Part shown: positions 49,463-59,046 of the stretch, one piece after another | How positions within the stretch are numbered: the first letter of the stretch is position 1 | Layout of the letters: every line of letters starts with the position of its first letter | Assembly (NCBI RefSeq): GCF_003072065.1 | Contig: NZ_QCYG01000003.1 | Coordinates: 186,001 to 250,000 of the forward strand | Source: Thalassorhabdomicrobium marinisediminis | GTDB taxonomy: Bacteria; Pseudomonadota; Alphaproteobacteria; Rhodobacterales; Rhodobacteraceae | Length of the DNA stretch: 64,000 nt | Direction: 5' to 3' | Made by a program: the position numbers and the translations under genes | Notes under the pieces: model-generated | Database searches by the model: none | The model's input: only the letters and a program-made list of their open reading frames with translations | What the model was told of the DNA's origin: nothing

Positions 49463-50726
49463 CGGGCAGCTCCTGTGTCTTGTTGGTGCCACCCACATAG
49501 GTCGCGATCACGCGCCCTTGCAGGATGCTGCCGTCGAACGGCGTGTTCTTGGATTTGGAATGCAGCTTGAAGCGATCAAGGCGCAGGCTCGCGTCGGGAT
49601 CGAACAGCACCAGATCGGCGGGCGCGCCGACCGACAGCCGACCGCAGGGCAGGCCCAGCCGCTTGGCCGGGTTCAGCGACAGGGCGCGGAACAGATGCGG
49701 CAGCTCCATATGGCCCGCGTGGACAAGGCGCAAAGCCGCCGGCAGCAGTGTCTCAAGCGCGACCGCGCCGCTGGCCGCCTCTTCGAAGGGCAAGCGTTTG
49801 GATTCCTCGTCCTGTGGCGTGTGCATGGAGGAGATGATGTCGATCACCCCGGCAGCGACCGCTTCAACCACGGCGAGCCGGTCATCCTCGGACCGCAGCG
49901 GGGGTTTGAGCTTGAAGAAGGTGCGGTAGTCGGCCACGTCCATTTCGTTCAACGTGAGGTGATGGACGCCCACCCCGGCGGTGATGTTCAACCCGTTGGC
50001 CATGGCCCGCTCAAGCGCTGGCAGGGCGCGGGCGGTGGTGATCTGGTCCACGTGATAGGCCGCGCCGGTCATTTCCAGCAGCGCGATGTCACGGTCCAGC
50101 CCCATCCGTTCGGCCATGGGCGACACACCGGACAGGCCGCGCAGGGTGGCGAACTTGCCCGAAGTCACGGCCCCGCCCGCGCTCAATCCCGGTTCCTGCA
50201 CATGACCCACGACGAGGGCTCCGCAGGACTTGGCATAGGTCAGCGCCCTGCTGAACACCTTGGTGTCGGTGACGACCCGGTCGCAATCGGTGAAGGCCAC
50301 CGCGCCCGCGTCCATCAGAAACCCGATCTCGGTCATCTCGCGCCCGGCGCGCTCCTTGGTCAGCGCCGCCATGGGCAACACGTTCACCAATGCATCCGCC
50401 GAGGCGCGGCGGGCGACGAATTCCAGCGTTTCGGGGGTGTCGATCGCCGGGTCCGTGTCCGGGCGGGTGACGATGGTGGTGATCCCGCCCGCCACGGCCG
50501 CCCGACCGGCCGAGGCGAAGCTTTCCTTGTGCCGCTCGCCCGGCTCGCACACCTTCACTCCCATGTCGACGATCCCGGGCGCGAGACATTTGCCGCGGCA
50601 GTCCACCACGTCGTCCGGCGTGCCGGTGACATCGGTGATCACACCGTCCACGACCATCAGGGAGCCGAGCGTGTCGGTTCCGGCTTCGGGGTCAATCAGG
50701 CGGGCGTTCTGGAAAAGCGTGCGCAT
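49455..50726 (-). CDS. pyrC: Dihydroorotase-like protein lacking the HxH metal motif (PyrC'/PyrX-like)
   Basis: A 423-residue amidohydrolase close to type I dihydroorotase. Where active enzymes have D-x-HxH-x-REPG, this has DMGVKVCEPGERHKESF: both His are missing. Later segments remain recognisable: HVQEPG, VGVHHLTLNE and SSMHTPQDEESK. In Pseudomonas an inactive PyrC' supports the aspartate transcarbamoylase complex, and pyrB lies in the same operon here, so a structural role is plausible. The start is ATG 50726 with AAAGGGG upstream; a TTG just before is less likely. Many genomes annotate it simply as dihydroorotase. Confidence 0.85.
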   Translation of the reverse strand: MRTLFQNARLIDPEAGTDTLGSLMVVDGVITDVTGTPDDVVDCRGKCLAPGIVDMGVKVCEPGERHKESFASAGRAAVAGGITTIVTRPDTDPAIDTPETLEFVARRASADALVNVLPMAALTKERAGREMTEIGFLMDAGAVAFTDCDRVVTDTKVFSRALTYAKSCGALVVGHVQEPGLSAGGAVTSGKFATLRGLSGVSPMAERMGLDRDIALLEMTGAAYHVDQITTARALPALERAMANGLNITAGVGVHHLTLNEMDVADYRTFFKLKPPLRSEDDRLAVVEAVAAGVIDIISSMHTPQDEESKRLPFEEAASGAVALETLLPAALRLVHAGHMELPHLFRALSLNPAKRLGLPCGRLSVGAPADLVLFDPDASLRLDRFKLHSKSKNTPFDGSILQGRVIATYVGGTNKTQELPDA

Positions 50727-50775
50727 GGCCCCTTTCAAGAGGGATTGCCGCGCAGGGTCAAGGCCTATGCGCCGT

Positions 50776-51303
50776 TCAGGCGATCAGGACGATCACGAGC
50801 ACAAGCAGCGCCATCACCAGAAGCGCAATCATCGCCACCCGGCCCGCCATGGCCTTGTCCGACGGTGGCGATTTGACCGGTGGCGGGGTCAGGATGCCTT
50901 CGGCGGACGGGCTTTCGATCTCGGGCGTGAACGCGTCGACCACGGCCGGATCGTCGAAGGTCGCCACCAGATCGGCGTCGCCTTCGGTGTTGAGCGTGAC
51001 GGGCCGTTCGGGAAAAGCCGCCGAGCGGACGATGAAGGCCACGCCGGTCAAGGCGTTCAGCGCATTTTCCCGCGCGGCGAGTTTCGCAGGGTTGGTGTCA
51101 TATCCGCTGGCCAGAAATTGCGACAGTGTCATGTCGCCCAGATCAGAGATCACCACGCGTTGCACATGGGCCGCGTCCATCTGATCGACGCCCAGCGCGG
51201 CCTGCAGGTCCGAGACCGTGGCGCTCTCGGGGGCTCCGGTGGTGTGGTCAAGGTGAAAGACGCGGGTGCGTCCGTGTTCGTAGTCGGTCACAGTCTCGGT
51301 CAT
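50776..51303 (-). CDS. Tail-anchored hypothetical membrane protein (175 aa)
   Basis: A soluble N-terminal domain (about 1-125; VFHLDHTTGAPESATVSDLQAAL...LAARENALNALTGVAFIVRS) followed by a Pro-rich linker and a single C-terminal transmembrane helix (RVAMIALLVMALLVLVIVLIA), so it is probably C-tail-anchored in the inner membrane. It is coupled to the preceding bPH-like gene (ATGA) and followed by pyrC. No family recognised. Confidence 0.7.
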   Translation of the reverse strand: MTETVTDYEHGRTRVFHLDHTTGAPESATVSDLQAALGVDQMDAAHVQRVVISDLGDMTLSQFLASGYDTNPAKLAARENALNALTGVAFIVRSAAFPERPVTLNTEGDADLVATFDDPAVVDAFTPEIESPSAEGILTPPPVKSPPSDKAMAGRVAMIALLVMALLVLVIVLIA

Positions 51304-51719
51304 GGTGCCTCCTGTCGTGCGGTGTCGATCACGTCGCGCAAGGCCGTCTTGTCGCTGGGGTAGGACAGCGTGACGCGCCTTGCAGGATCAACGGTCCGAA
51401 GCCGCACTGCGTTCCCGACGACCTTTATGGTGGCAATATTCCGCAAGGCCACGGGCGCAGCGTTCTGCAACAGGATGCGCCGGTTGGTGATCCAGGCCGC
51501 ATGCCGCCCGAGGGTCACGCGCTCTTGCGTTAGTAGCAGACAGGCGATGAACAGGGGGGCCGCGCCCCACAGGCTGTCAGGAAAGGCCGCGACCATGGCC
51601 AGTGTCGGGACAAGGGTCACGGCAAGCAACACAAGCGCGGTGCGCCGGAACGCGGCCAGATCGGGGCGGTGGTGGTGCAACAGAACCTCGCCCGCCTCAA
51701 GCGGCGGGGCCTCGCTCAC
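51300..51719 (-). CDS. bPH-like membrane protein (139 aa)
   Basis: Two transmembrane helices (about 27-46 and 49-66, [18 protein letters not shown] and [11 protein letters not shown]) with a pleckstrin-like soluble part: [48 protein letters not shown] start overlapping the pyrB stop (GTGA). Proteins of this layout (bacterial PH/DUF304-like) are usually of unknown role. Confidence 0.72.
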   Translation of the reverse strand: MSEAPPLEAGEVLLHHHRPDLAAFRRTALVLLAVTLVPTLAMVAAFPDSLWGAAPLFIACLLLTQERVTLGRHAAWITNRRILLQNAAPVALRNIATIKVVGNAVRLRTVDPARRVTLSYPSDKTALRDVIDTARQEAP

Positions 51720-52678
51720 ACCATGACCCCGGCGGCTTGTGCTCCGCGCTTGGCGCGCAGGTTCCGCGCCAGAAGGTCCATCGCCGCCATCCGCACGGCC
51801 ACGCCCATTTCGACCTGTTCCTGAATGACCGAGCGGTTGATGTCGTCGGCGATCTGACCGTCGATCTCAACGCCGCGGTTCATCGGGCCGGGATGCATGA
51901 CGATGGCGTCCTGCTTGGCGTGGCCAAGCTTTTCCGCGTCCAGCCCGTAGCGGTGGAAATACTCCCGCTCCGACGGGATGAATCCGCCGTCCATGCGTTC
52001 CTTCTGCAGCCGCAGCATCATCACCACGTCCACGTCGCGCAGACCTTCGCGCATGTCGTGGAACACCTCAACGCCAAGGTCCTCAACACCGCTGGGCAGC
52101 AGCGTCGGCGGGCCGACCAGCCGCACGCGGTTCTCCATCTTGCCCAAGAGCATGATGTTCGACCGCGCCACGCGACTGTGGGCCACGTCGCCGCAGATCG
52201 CGATCGACAGGCGGTGCAAGCGTCCCTTGGCACGCCGGATCGTCAGCGCATCCAGCAGCGCCTGCGTCGGATGTTCGTGCCGCCCGTCGCCTGCGTTCAG
52301 CACCGCGCAATTCACTTTCTGCGCCAGCAGGTCCACGGCGCCAGAGTTCGGATGCCGCACCACCAACAAATCCGGCCGCATCGCGTTGAGCGTCAGCGCC
52401 GTGTCGATCAGCGTCTCGCCCTTTTTGATCGAACTGGCCTGCATCGCCATGTTCATCACATCCGCGCCCAGTCGTTTGCCTGCAATCTCGAAACTCGCCT
52501 GCGTGCGGGTCGAGTTCTCGAAGAACATGTTGATCTGGGTGAGCCCCTCAAGCACGTCCCGATGGGCGCGGCCCTTGCGGTTGTCTTCGGCGTATTGATC
52601 CGCCAGATCCAGCAACGTTGTGATCTCGGTCGGGTGAAGGTGTTCGATCCCCAGCAGATGTGCGGCGCGGAATGTCAT
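51716..52678 (-). CDS. pyrB: Aspartate carbamoyltransferase catalytic subunit
   Basis: A 320-residue enzyme for the second step of pyrimidine synthesis. The carbamoyl-phosphate motif [12 protein letters not shown], the [13 protein letters not shown] segment, [12 protein letters not shown], and the aspartate-binding [12 protein letters not shown] are intact, and [12 protein letters not shown] closes the active site. Start ATG 52678 follows AGGGAC. It is the first gene of the operon with two membrane proteins, the dihydroorotase-like gene, plsY and an 84-aa gene. It is divergent from the UDG-like gene. Confidence 0.96.
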   Translation of the reverse strand: MTFRAAHLLGIEHLHPTEITTLLDLADQYAEDNRKGRAHRDVLEGLTQINMFFENSTRTQASFEIAGKRLGADVMNMAMQASSIKKGETLIDTALTLNAMRPDLLVVRHPNSGAVDLLAQKVNCAVLNAGDGRHEHPTQALLDALTIRRAKGRLHRLSIAICGDVAHSRVARSNIMLLGKMENRVRLVGPPTLLPSGVEDLGVEVFHDMREGLRDVDVVMMLRLQKERMDGGFIPSEREYFHRYGLDAEKLGHAKQDAIVMHPGPMNRGVEIDGQIADDINRSVIQEQVEMGVAVRMAAMDLLARNLRAKRGAQAAGVMV

Positions 52679-52776
52679 GGGCGTCCCTTCCTTGGTCGCG
52701 CCGCTTATATGGGGCGCACCGGAACGGGGCAAGATCAGCGCGTGAACTCCGCCGCGCGGCGCGCTAGGGTGCAGCC

Positions 52777-53565
52777 ATGGAATCGGCATTGGATTACTGG
52801 ACGGCGAAAGCGCTTCTCGATTGGCAGGTCGAGATGGGCGTGGATGAGGCGATTGGCGATGCGCCCATCGACCGCTATGCGCTGGAAGACCGCAAGCCCG
52901 CGCCCAAACCCGCCGTCGTCACCACGGCGCCCGACGCCCCGCCCGCCCCGGTCGAGGAAGAGGTCGTGGACCCGGTCGCGGTGGCGCGGCTCGCGGCGCA
53001 GGCAGCGTCGGACCTTGCGGGATTGCGCGCCGCGCTGGCCGCGTTCGAACATTGCGAGATGAAGACCGCCGCGCGCAACCTGATCTTCTCGGATGGGGTG
53101 GCAGGCGCGCCGGTGATGGTGTTGACCGATCCGCCGGACCGCGACGACGACCGCGCGGGCCACATGTTCAGCGGGCGCAGCGGCGTGCTGCTGGACAAGA
53201 TGCTGGCCGCCATCGGCCTGTCGCGCAGCGGCGCGGCTGCGATCTATGCCGCACCCATCGTGCCATGGAACCCGCCGCAGAACCGCGACCTCTCGGCCGC
53301 CGAAATCGCCATGATGCTGCCGTTTCTGGAGCGTCATATCGAACTCGCCGCGCCGAAGGTTCTGGTGCTTATGGGCAATGCGCCCTGTCATACGCTGCTG
53401 AAGAAATCCGGCATGACACGGCTGCGCGGCAAATGGGTTGAAGCGGCATCCCTGCCCGCTTTGCCGATGTTCCCGCCCGTCCATCTTCTGGCGCAGCCCG
53501 CCGCCAAACGCGAGGCTTGGGCCGATCTTCTGGCGCTCAAGGCGAAACTGAAAGACCTGCAATGA
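52777..53565 (+). CDS. Degenerate family-4-like uracil-DNA glycosylase
   Basis: A 262-residue protein of the uracil-DNA glycosylase fold, closest to the iron-sulfur family 4/5 group. The middle and end follow the family: [48 protein letters not shown]. The catalytic loop GEAPGxxED, however, is replaced by TDPPDRDDD, and HPAYLLR is replaced by FPPVHLL. The four cluster cysteines are not evident. It may have lost glycosylase activity or gained another specificity. The N-terminus ([20 protein letters not shown]) is as in relatives. Overlaps moaB. Confidence 0.78.
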   Translation: MESALDYWTAKALLDWQVEMGVDEAIGDAPIDRYALEDRKPAPKPAVVTTAPDAPPAPVEEEVVDPVAVARLAAQAASDLAGLRAALAAFEHCEMKTAARNLIFSDGVAGAPVMVLTDPPDRDDDRAGHMFSGRSGVLLDKMLAAIGLSRSGAAAIYAAPIVPWNPPQNRDLSAAEIAMMLPFLERHIELAAPKVLVLMGNAPCHTLLKKSGMTRLRGKWVEAASLPALPMFPPVHLLAQPAAKREAWADLLALKAKLKDLQ

Positions 53566-54089
53566 CCCGCGACTTTATCCCCGTCCGCATCGCCGTGCTG
53601 ACGGTCTCTGACACCCGCACCCTGACCGAAGATCGCTCGGGCCAGACGCTGGTGGACCGTTTGCAAGCGGCGGGCCACACCCTCGCCGCGCGCGAGATCC
53701 TTCCCGATGAGAGGGACAGGATCGCCGCGCAGTTGCGCGCATGGTGCGCCGATCCGCGGATCGACGTGATCCTGAGCACCGGCGGCACGGGCCTGACCGG
53801 CCGCGATGTCACGGTTGAGGCGCACCGCGACGTCTACGAGAAGGAAATCGACGCCTTCGGCACCCTGTTCACCCACGTCTCCATCGCCAAGATCGGCACC
53901 AGCGCGGTGCAGTCCCGCGCCACCGGCGGCGTGGCGCAGGGCACCTATCTGTTCGCCCTGCCCGGCAGCACCGGGGCCTGCAAGGACGCCTGGGACGAGA
54001 TCCTTGTCCATCAGCTCGACTACCGGCACATGCCCTGCAATTTCGTGGAAATCATGCCCCGCCTCGACGAACACCTGCGGCGCAAATAA
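53562..54089 (+). CDS. moaB: Molybdenum cofactor biosynthesis protein MoaB
   Basis: A 175-residue MogA/MoaB-fold protein that acts on molybdopterin. It has IAVLTVSDTRTLTEDRSGQ, ILSTGGTGLTGRDVTVEA and LFALPGSTGACKDAWDEIL. The ATG overlaps the UDG-like stop (ATGA). Other moco genes are not in the window. Confidence 0.94.
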   Translation: MTRDFIPVRIAVLTVSDTRTLTEDRSGQTLVDRLQAAGHTLAAREILPDERDRIAAQLRAWCADPRIDVILSTGGTGLTGRDVTVEAHRDVYEKEIDAFGTLFTHVSIAKIGTSAVQSRATGGVAQGTYLFALPGSTGACKDAWDEILVHQLDYRHMPCNFVEIMPRLDEHLRRK

Positions 54090-54172
54090 CCATCCACAGG
54101 GGCGCAACTTGCGTATAGACTCTGACCGGAACGCGGAACCGGGCACGCCGGCCGCATCAGGAGGTTTGGACC

Positions 54173-55645
54173 GTGCATTTCTTGCGACGCTCTCTCGTCG
54201 GGATCTTCCTGCTGGCCACGACGCTGGCGCTGTTCGCATGGGCTGGCAACACAGTGCGGCTTGCAGTGCAAGAGCGGATGAACGCCGAGCCGCGCAGCTT
54301 TCCGCAGCGCGAACGGGTGCAGGTGGTCAACGTGGTGCAGGTCACGCCCGACACCATCACGCCCGAACTGCAGGTCTTCGGTGAGCTGGGCAGCACCAAC
54401 ACCTTCGACGTGCGCGCGCTGACTGGCGGCACGGTGCTGGACCTCTCCGAAAATTTCGTGACCGGCGGGCGCGTGGACGCGGGCGAGATGCTGGTGCGGA
54501 TCGACCCCCGCGATGCCCAATCCGCGCGCGACCGGACCGCCGCCGATCTGCGCGATGCCGAGGCCGAGGTGCGCGACGCCGAGCGCGCCTCGCGCTTGCA
54601 GCAAGACGAAGTGACCGCCGCCCAGCAACAAGCGACCCTGCGGGCGCAGGCCCTGCGCCGGCAACGGGACCTGTCCGAGCGGGGCGTCGGCACCGCCGCC
54701 GCGATCGAGGCTGCCGAACTTGCCCTGTCTTCGGCGGATCAGGCGGTTTTGTCGCGCCGGCAGGCGCTGGCGCAGGCACAGGCGCGGCTGGATCAGGCGG
54801 CGACCCGCCTGGACCGCGCGCGGCTCAACCTTGCAGATGCGGACCGCGCCTTGGGCGACACCGAAATCCGTGCGCCTTTCACGGGCATTCTCGAGGACGT
54901 GTCCATCGCCAAGGGCCTGCGCGTCACCGCCAACGAACGCTTGGGCCGACTGATCGACAGCGCGAAGCTCGAGGTCGCGTTCCGCCTGTCCACCGCGCAA
55001 TATGCCCGCCTTGTCGAAGACAGCGGCACCCTGCCCCAAGCACCTGTCACCGTCACGCTGGATGCACAGGGCTTCACCCTGACCGCCACGGGCCACATCA
55101 CCCGCGAAGGCGCCAGCGTCGGAGAGGGGCAGACCGGACGGCTGGTCTTCGCCCGGCTCGACAACACGGCAGGCTTCCGGCCCGGTGATTTCGTCACCGT
55201 GACCGTGCGTGAACCGGCCCTGCACGACGTGGCCAAAGTGCCCGCCACCGCGATTGCCGCCAACGACACGGCCCTGATGCTCGACCCCGACAACCGATTG
55301 ATCGAGGTTGCGGTCGATCTGCTGCGCCGTCAGGGGAACGACGTGATCATCCGCGCGCCGCGTCTTTACGGCAAACAGATCGTGGCCGAACGCTCGCCGC
55401 TTCTGGGGGCGGGGATCGCCGTGCAGCCCATCGATGCCGCAGCCGCCGCACCCCCCGATGCGGCCGACCCCGCAGATGCGCCCCGCATGGTGACGCTGGA
55501 CCCGGACCGCCGCGCGGGAATGATCGCCTTTGTGCAAAGCGCGCCCATGCCCGATCCGGTCAAGACGCGATTGCTCGACCAGTTGCAGCAGGATGAAGTC
55601 CCCTGGGACGTCGTCGCGCGGCTGGAAGCGCGGATGGGCACCTGA
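54173..55645 (+). CDS. RND efflux periplasmic adaptor subunit
   Basis: A 490-residue membrane-fusion protein. It has an N-terminal membrane anchor (LRRSLVGIFLLATTLALFAWA), a lipoyl domain split by a long alpha-helical hairpin (about 110-215, ERASRLQQDEVTAAQQQATL and so on), and a beta-barrel domain (EIRAPFTGILEDVSIAKGLRV). The last 55 residues (after DAPRMVTLDPDRRAG) form an extra C-terminal helical tail beyond the usual domains. The GTG start follows CAGGAGGTTTGGACC. Its stop shares a base with the pump gene. Confidence 0.9.
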   Translation: MHFLRRSLVGIFLLATTLALFAWAGNTVRLAVQERMNAEPRSFPQRERVQVVNVVQVTPDTITPELQVFGELGSTNTFDVRALTGGTVLDLSENFVTGGRVDAGEMLVRIDPRDAQSARDRTAADLRDAEAEVRDAERASRLQQDEVTAAQQQATLRAQALRRQRDLSERGVGTAAAIEAAELALSSADQAVLSRRQALAQAQARLDQAATRLDRARLNLADADRALGDTEIRAPFTGILEDVSIAKGLRVTANERLGRLIDSAKLEVAFRLSTAQYARLVEDSGTLPQAPVTVTLDAQGFTLTATGHITREGASVGEGQTGRLVFARLDNTAGFRPGDFVTVTVREPALHDVAKVPATAIAANDTALMLDPDNRLIEVAVDLLRRQGNDVIIRAPRLYGKQIVAERSPLLGAGIAVQPIDAAAAAPPDAADPADAPRMVTLDPDRRAGMIAFVQSAPMPDPVKTRLLDQLQQDEVPWDVVARLEARMGT

Positions 55646-58600
55646 TGCCCGGCGCCGGCACGCTCAGGCCCGGCGGCATCCTGTCTTACCTGACGCGCCA
55701 CCGCACGGCGGCGAACCTTCTGCTGGTCCTCATGCTGGCCGCCGGGATCGCCACCTTCCCCAAGATGCGCGCGCAGTTCTTCCCCGATGTGATCATCGAC
55801 AGCGTCAACGTCTCGGTCACATGGAGGGGCGCGGGCGCGCAGGACGTGGACGACGCCATCGTGCAGGTGCTGCAACCGGCCCTGTTGGCCGTCGAAGGGG
55901 TCACCACGACGTCCTCCACCTCCTCCGAAGGGTCGGCCCGCATCCGGTTGGAGTTCGAACCGGGCTGGGACATGGCGAAAGCCGCCGAGGACGTACAACT
56001 CGCCGTCGATTCCACGTCGAACCTGCCCGAGGATGCCGACGACCCCCGGGTGCGCCGGGCGCAATGGTCCGACCGGGTGACGGACGTGGTCATCACCGGA
56101 CCCGTCAGCCCCGATCAACTGGCGCGTTTCGCCGATGAATTCGTCGTGCGCCTGTTCGCCCAAGGGGTCACGCGCACGACCATCCGCGGGGTCGCCGCGC
56201 CTTCGACCATTGTTGAGGTGCCGTCGCTCTCGCTGGTGCGCCACGACATCTCCATGTCCGACATCGCCGCCGCCATCGCGCAAGAGGTGACGGCCGATCC
56301 CGCGGGCGACGTCTCGGGTGCGGCGCGGGTCCGCACCGGGGTCGAGCGGCGCAGCGCGGATGAGATCGCGGCCATCGTGCTGCGCACCGCCCCCGGTGGG
56401 GCCGCGCTGACCGTGGGCGACGTGGCACAGGTGACCGTCGAAGGGGTGGATCGGCAACGGGCCTATTTCGTGGGCGACAATCCGGCCATCTCGATCCGCG
56501 TGGACCGCTCCGCCACCGGGGATGCGATCAAGGTGCAGGACACCGTGCAACAGGTGGCCGACGCCTATGCTGCCACCCTGCCCGCCGGCAGCAGCATTGA
56601 CCTGATCCGCGCCCGCGCCGAGCTGATCACCGGGCGCCTGAACATCCTTTACGAAAACGCATTGCTGGGGCTGGCGCTGGTCGTGGGCCTGTTGTTCCTG
56701 TTCCTGAACGCCCGCACCGCCTTCTGGGTCGCCGCCGGGATCCCCGCTGCGCTGTGCGGCGCGGTGGCGCTGATGTGGTTGGCGGGGCTGACGATCAACA
56801 TGATCTCGCTTTTCGCGCTGATCATCACGCTGGGCATCGTCGTCGATGACGCCATCGTCGTGGGCGAACACGCCGACCACCGCCGCCGCAAGCTCGGCGA
56901 AGGCCCCGCCGAAGCCGCCGAGAACGCCGCGCGCAAAATGTTCAACCCGGTGTTTTCCGCCACCCTCACCACGATCATCGCCTTCTTGGGGTTGGTGGCC
57001 ATCGGGAGCCGCTTCGGCGACCTCATCGCCGACATTCCCTTTACGGTCATCGTCGTGCTGATCGCCTCGCTGCTCGAATGTTTCCTGATCCTGCCCCACC
57101 ACATGAAGTCCGCCCTGTCCCACACCGGCGAGGGGCGCTGGTATGACGCGCCGTCGCGCGTGGTGAACCGGGGTTTGGACTGGACGAAGGCGCGGCTGTT
57201 CCGGCCGTTCATGGCCGGGGTGATCCGGGCGCGCTATCCGGTGCTGGCCTTCGCCGTGGCCCTGCTGGCGCTGCAGGGCGCCGCCTTCATCCGGGGGGAT
57301 GTGCAATGGCGGTTCTTCAGCTCCCCCGAGCAGGGCAGCATCACCGGCAATTTCGCCATGCTTCCGGGTGCGGAACGGGCGGACACGCTGGCGATGATGC
57401 AAAGCCTGCAGGACGTGACCGAGGCGCTGGGGGCAGAGTATGAAGACCGCTACGGCACCAACCCGCTTGCCTATGTCATCGCCGAGATCGGCGGCAATTC
57501 CGGGCGCGGCATCGCCGGGTCCGACACCAAGGACGCCGACCAGCTGGGCGCGATTTCCATCGAACTGATCGACGCCGACGCCCGCCCCTACTCCAGCTTT
57601 GCCTTCGTGTCCGATCTGCAAGAACGGGTCGTCAAACATCCGATGGCTGAAACGGTCAGCTTCCGGTCCTGGGGCAGCGGTCCGGGGGGCGACGACATCG
57701 ACGTGCAACTGTTCGGCGCCAATTCCGAAGTGCTGAAGACCGCCGCCGAAGCCCTGAAATCGGAACTGGCGCAGTTTGGTGAGGTTTCGGCGCTCGAGGA
57801 TTCGCTGGCCTATGACAAGGAAGAATTGATCCTCGCGCTCACCCCGCAGGGCCAAGCGCTGGGGTTCACCATCGACGGGCTGGGGCGCGTATTGCGCGAC
57901 CGTCTGGGCGGGATCGAGGCCGCGACCTATCCCGAAGGGCCACGGTCCGCGACCGTCCGCGTCGAACTGCCCGCCGGAGAGTTGACGGCCGATTTTCTGG
58001 ATCGCACCCTGATGCGGGCCACGGGCGGCACCTACCTGCCGCTGGCGGACATCGTCACCGTGACCTCGCGCACGGGGTTTTCCACGGTCAGCCGCGAGAA
58101 TGGCGTGCAACTGATCTCGGTCACCGGCGATCTGGCCGATGACGACGCCCACCGTGCGGCGGAGATTCAAACGCTCATCCGCGACGATATCCTGCCGCGC
58201 GTCGAAGCCGCCTACAACGTCTCGACCTCGTTGTCGGGGTTGAGCGAGCAGGAGGACGCCTTTCTCAGCGATGCCCGCATCGGTGCGATCTTCTGCCTGA
58301 CGGGCATCTTCCTGACGCTGGCGTGGATCTTCCAAAGCTGGACCCGTCCGCTGGTGGTGATGGCGATCATCCCTTTCGGCCTGATCGGCACGATCTACGG
58401 CCATGCGCAATGGGGCGTGCCGCTGTCGATGTTCACCGTCGTGGGCCTGCTGGGCATGACCGGAATCATCATCAACGACTCTATCGTGCTGGTGAAAACC
58501 ATCGACGAATACGCAGCGACCCGGGGTCTGATCCCCGCGATCATCGACGGGGTCAGCGACCGCCTGCGCCCCGTGCTGCTGACCACGTTGACCACCGTGC

Positions 58601-59046
58601 TGGGCCTGATGCCGCTGCTCTACGAAGGCTCGTCGCAGGCGGAGTTCCTCAAGCCGACCGTGATCACGCTGGTCTATGGTCTGGGCTTCGGCATGGTGCT
58701 GGTGCTGCTCATCGTGCCATCGCTGATGGCGGTTCAGGGCGATGTCGCGGTGCAAGTCCGCTCGGCCAAACGGTCGCTGACCGGACCGGGCACCGGCGTC
58801 ACCGCTCCGGCGCGGATTGCCGCGTTGGGCGCGCTTGTCCTTTTCGGCGCATTGGTCGCGCCGGTCCTGATCACGGGCGCACCGCTTCCTGCGCTGGCCC
58901 GAGGGCTTCCACTGCTCAACGGGGGCACAGCCGTCGCCATGGCACTTTATCTAACGCTTACGCTGCTGTGGTTGCTGCTGGTCTATTTCGCCGCCGCGTT
59001 GGCCGTGGGCCGCGCCCGCAAACGCCGCCACGCTGCGGCACCCTAG
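55645..59046 (+). CDS. RND superfamily efflux permease
   Basis: An 1133-residue inner-membrane pump of the AcrB/HAE1-like type. It has twelve membrane helices in two halves; TM4 carries the proton-relay acidic pair (GIVVDDAIVVGEH), and the second half has GIIINDSIVLVKT. The large periplasmic loops (about 40-330 and 560-860) include porter-domain segments such as FFPDVIIDSVNVSVTW. The substrate cannot be told from sequence. Its ATG overlaps the adaptor stop; no outer-membrane channel gene is adjacent. Its 3' end overlaps the opposite DsbD-like gene by four bases. Confidence 0.93.
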   Translation: MPGAGTLRPGGILSYLTRHRTAANLLLVLMLAAGIATFPKMRAQFFPDVIIDSVNVSVTWRGAGAQDVDDAIVQVLQPALLAVEGVTTTSSTSSEGSARIRLEFEPGWDMAKAAEDVQLAVDSTSNLPEDADDPRVRRAQWSDRVTDVVITGPVSPDQLARFADEFVVRLFAQGVTRTTIRGVAAPSTIVEVPSLSLVRHDISMSDIAAAIAQEVTADPAGDVSGAARVRTGVERRSADEIAAIVLRTAPGGAALTVGDVAQVTVEGVDRQRAYFVGDNPAISIRVDRSATGDAIKVQDTVQQVADAYAATLPAGSSIDLIRARAELITGRLNILYENALLGLALVVGLLFLFLNARTAFWVAAGIPAALCGAVALMWLAGLTINMISLFALIITLGIVVDDAIVVGEHADHRRRKLGEGPAEAAENAARKMFNPVFSATLTTIIAFLGLVAIGSRFGDLIADIPFTVIVVLIASLLECFLILPHHMKSALSHTGEGRWYDAPSRVVNRGLDWTKARLFRPFMAGVIRARYPVLAFAVALLALQGAAFIRGDVQWRFFSSPEQGSITGNFAMLPGAERADTLAMMQSLQDVTEALGAEYEDRYGTNPLAYVIAEIGGNSGRGIAGSDTKDADQLGAISIELIDADARPYSSFAFVSDLQERVVKHPMAETVSFRSWGSGPGGDDIDVQLFGANSEVLKTAAEALKSELAQFGEVSALEDSLAYDKEELILALTPQGQALGFTIDGLGRVLRDRLGGIEAATYPEGPRSATVRVELPAGELTADFLDRTLMRATGGTYLPLADIVTVTSRTGFSTVSRENGVQLISVTGDLADDDAHRAAEIQTLIRDDILPRVEAAYNVSTSLSGLSEQEDAFLSDARIGAIFCLTGIFLTLAWIFQSWTRPLVVMAIIPFGLIGTIYGHAQWGVPLSMFTVVGLLGMTGIIINDSIVLVKTIDEYAATRGLIPAIIDGVSDRLRPVLLTTLTTVLGLMPLLYEGSSQAEFLKPTVITLVYGLGFGMVLVLLIVPSLMAVQGDVAVQVRSAKRSLTGPGTGVTAPARIAALGALVLFGALVAPVLITGAPLPALARGLPLLNGGTAVAMALYLTLTLLWLLLVYFAAALAVGRARKRRHAAAP

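Noticed and set aside
55366-58755. Minus-strand open frame of 1129 codons opposite the RND pump
   Set aside because: It is the mirror of a high-GC coding gene, is rich in His, Arg, Gly and Gln, and has no recognisable domain. The plus-strand frame is a textbook pump.
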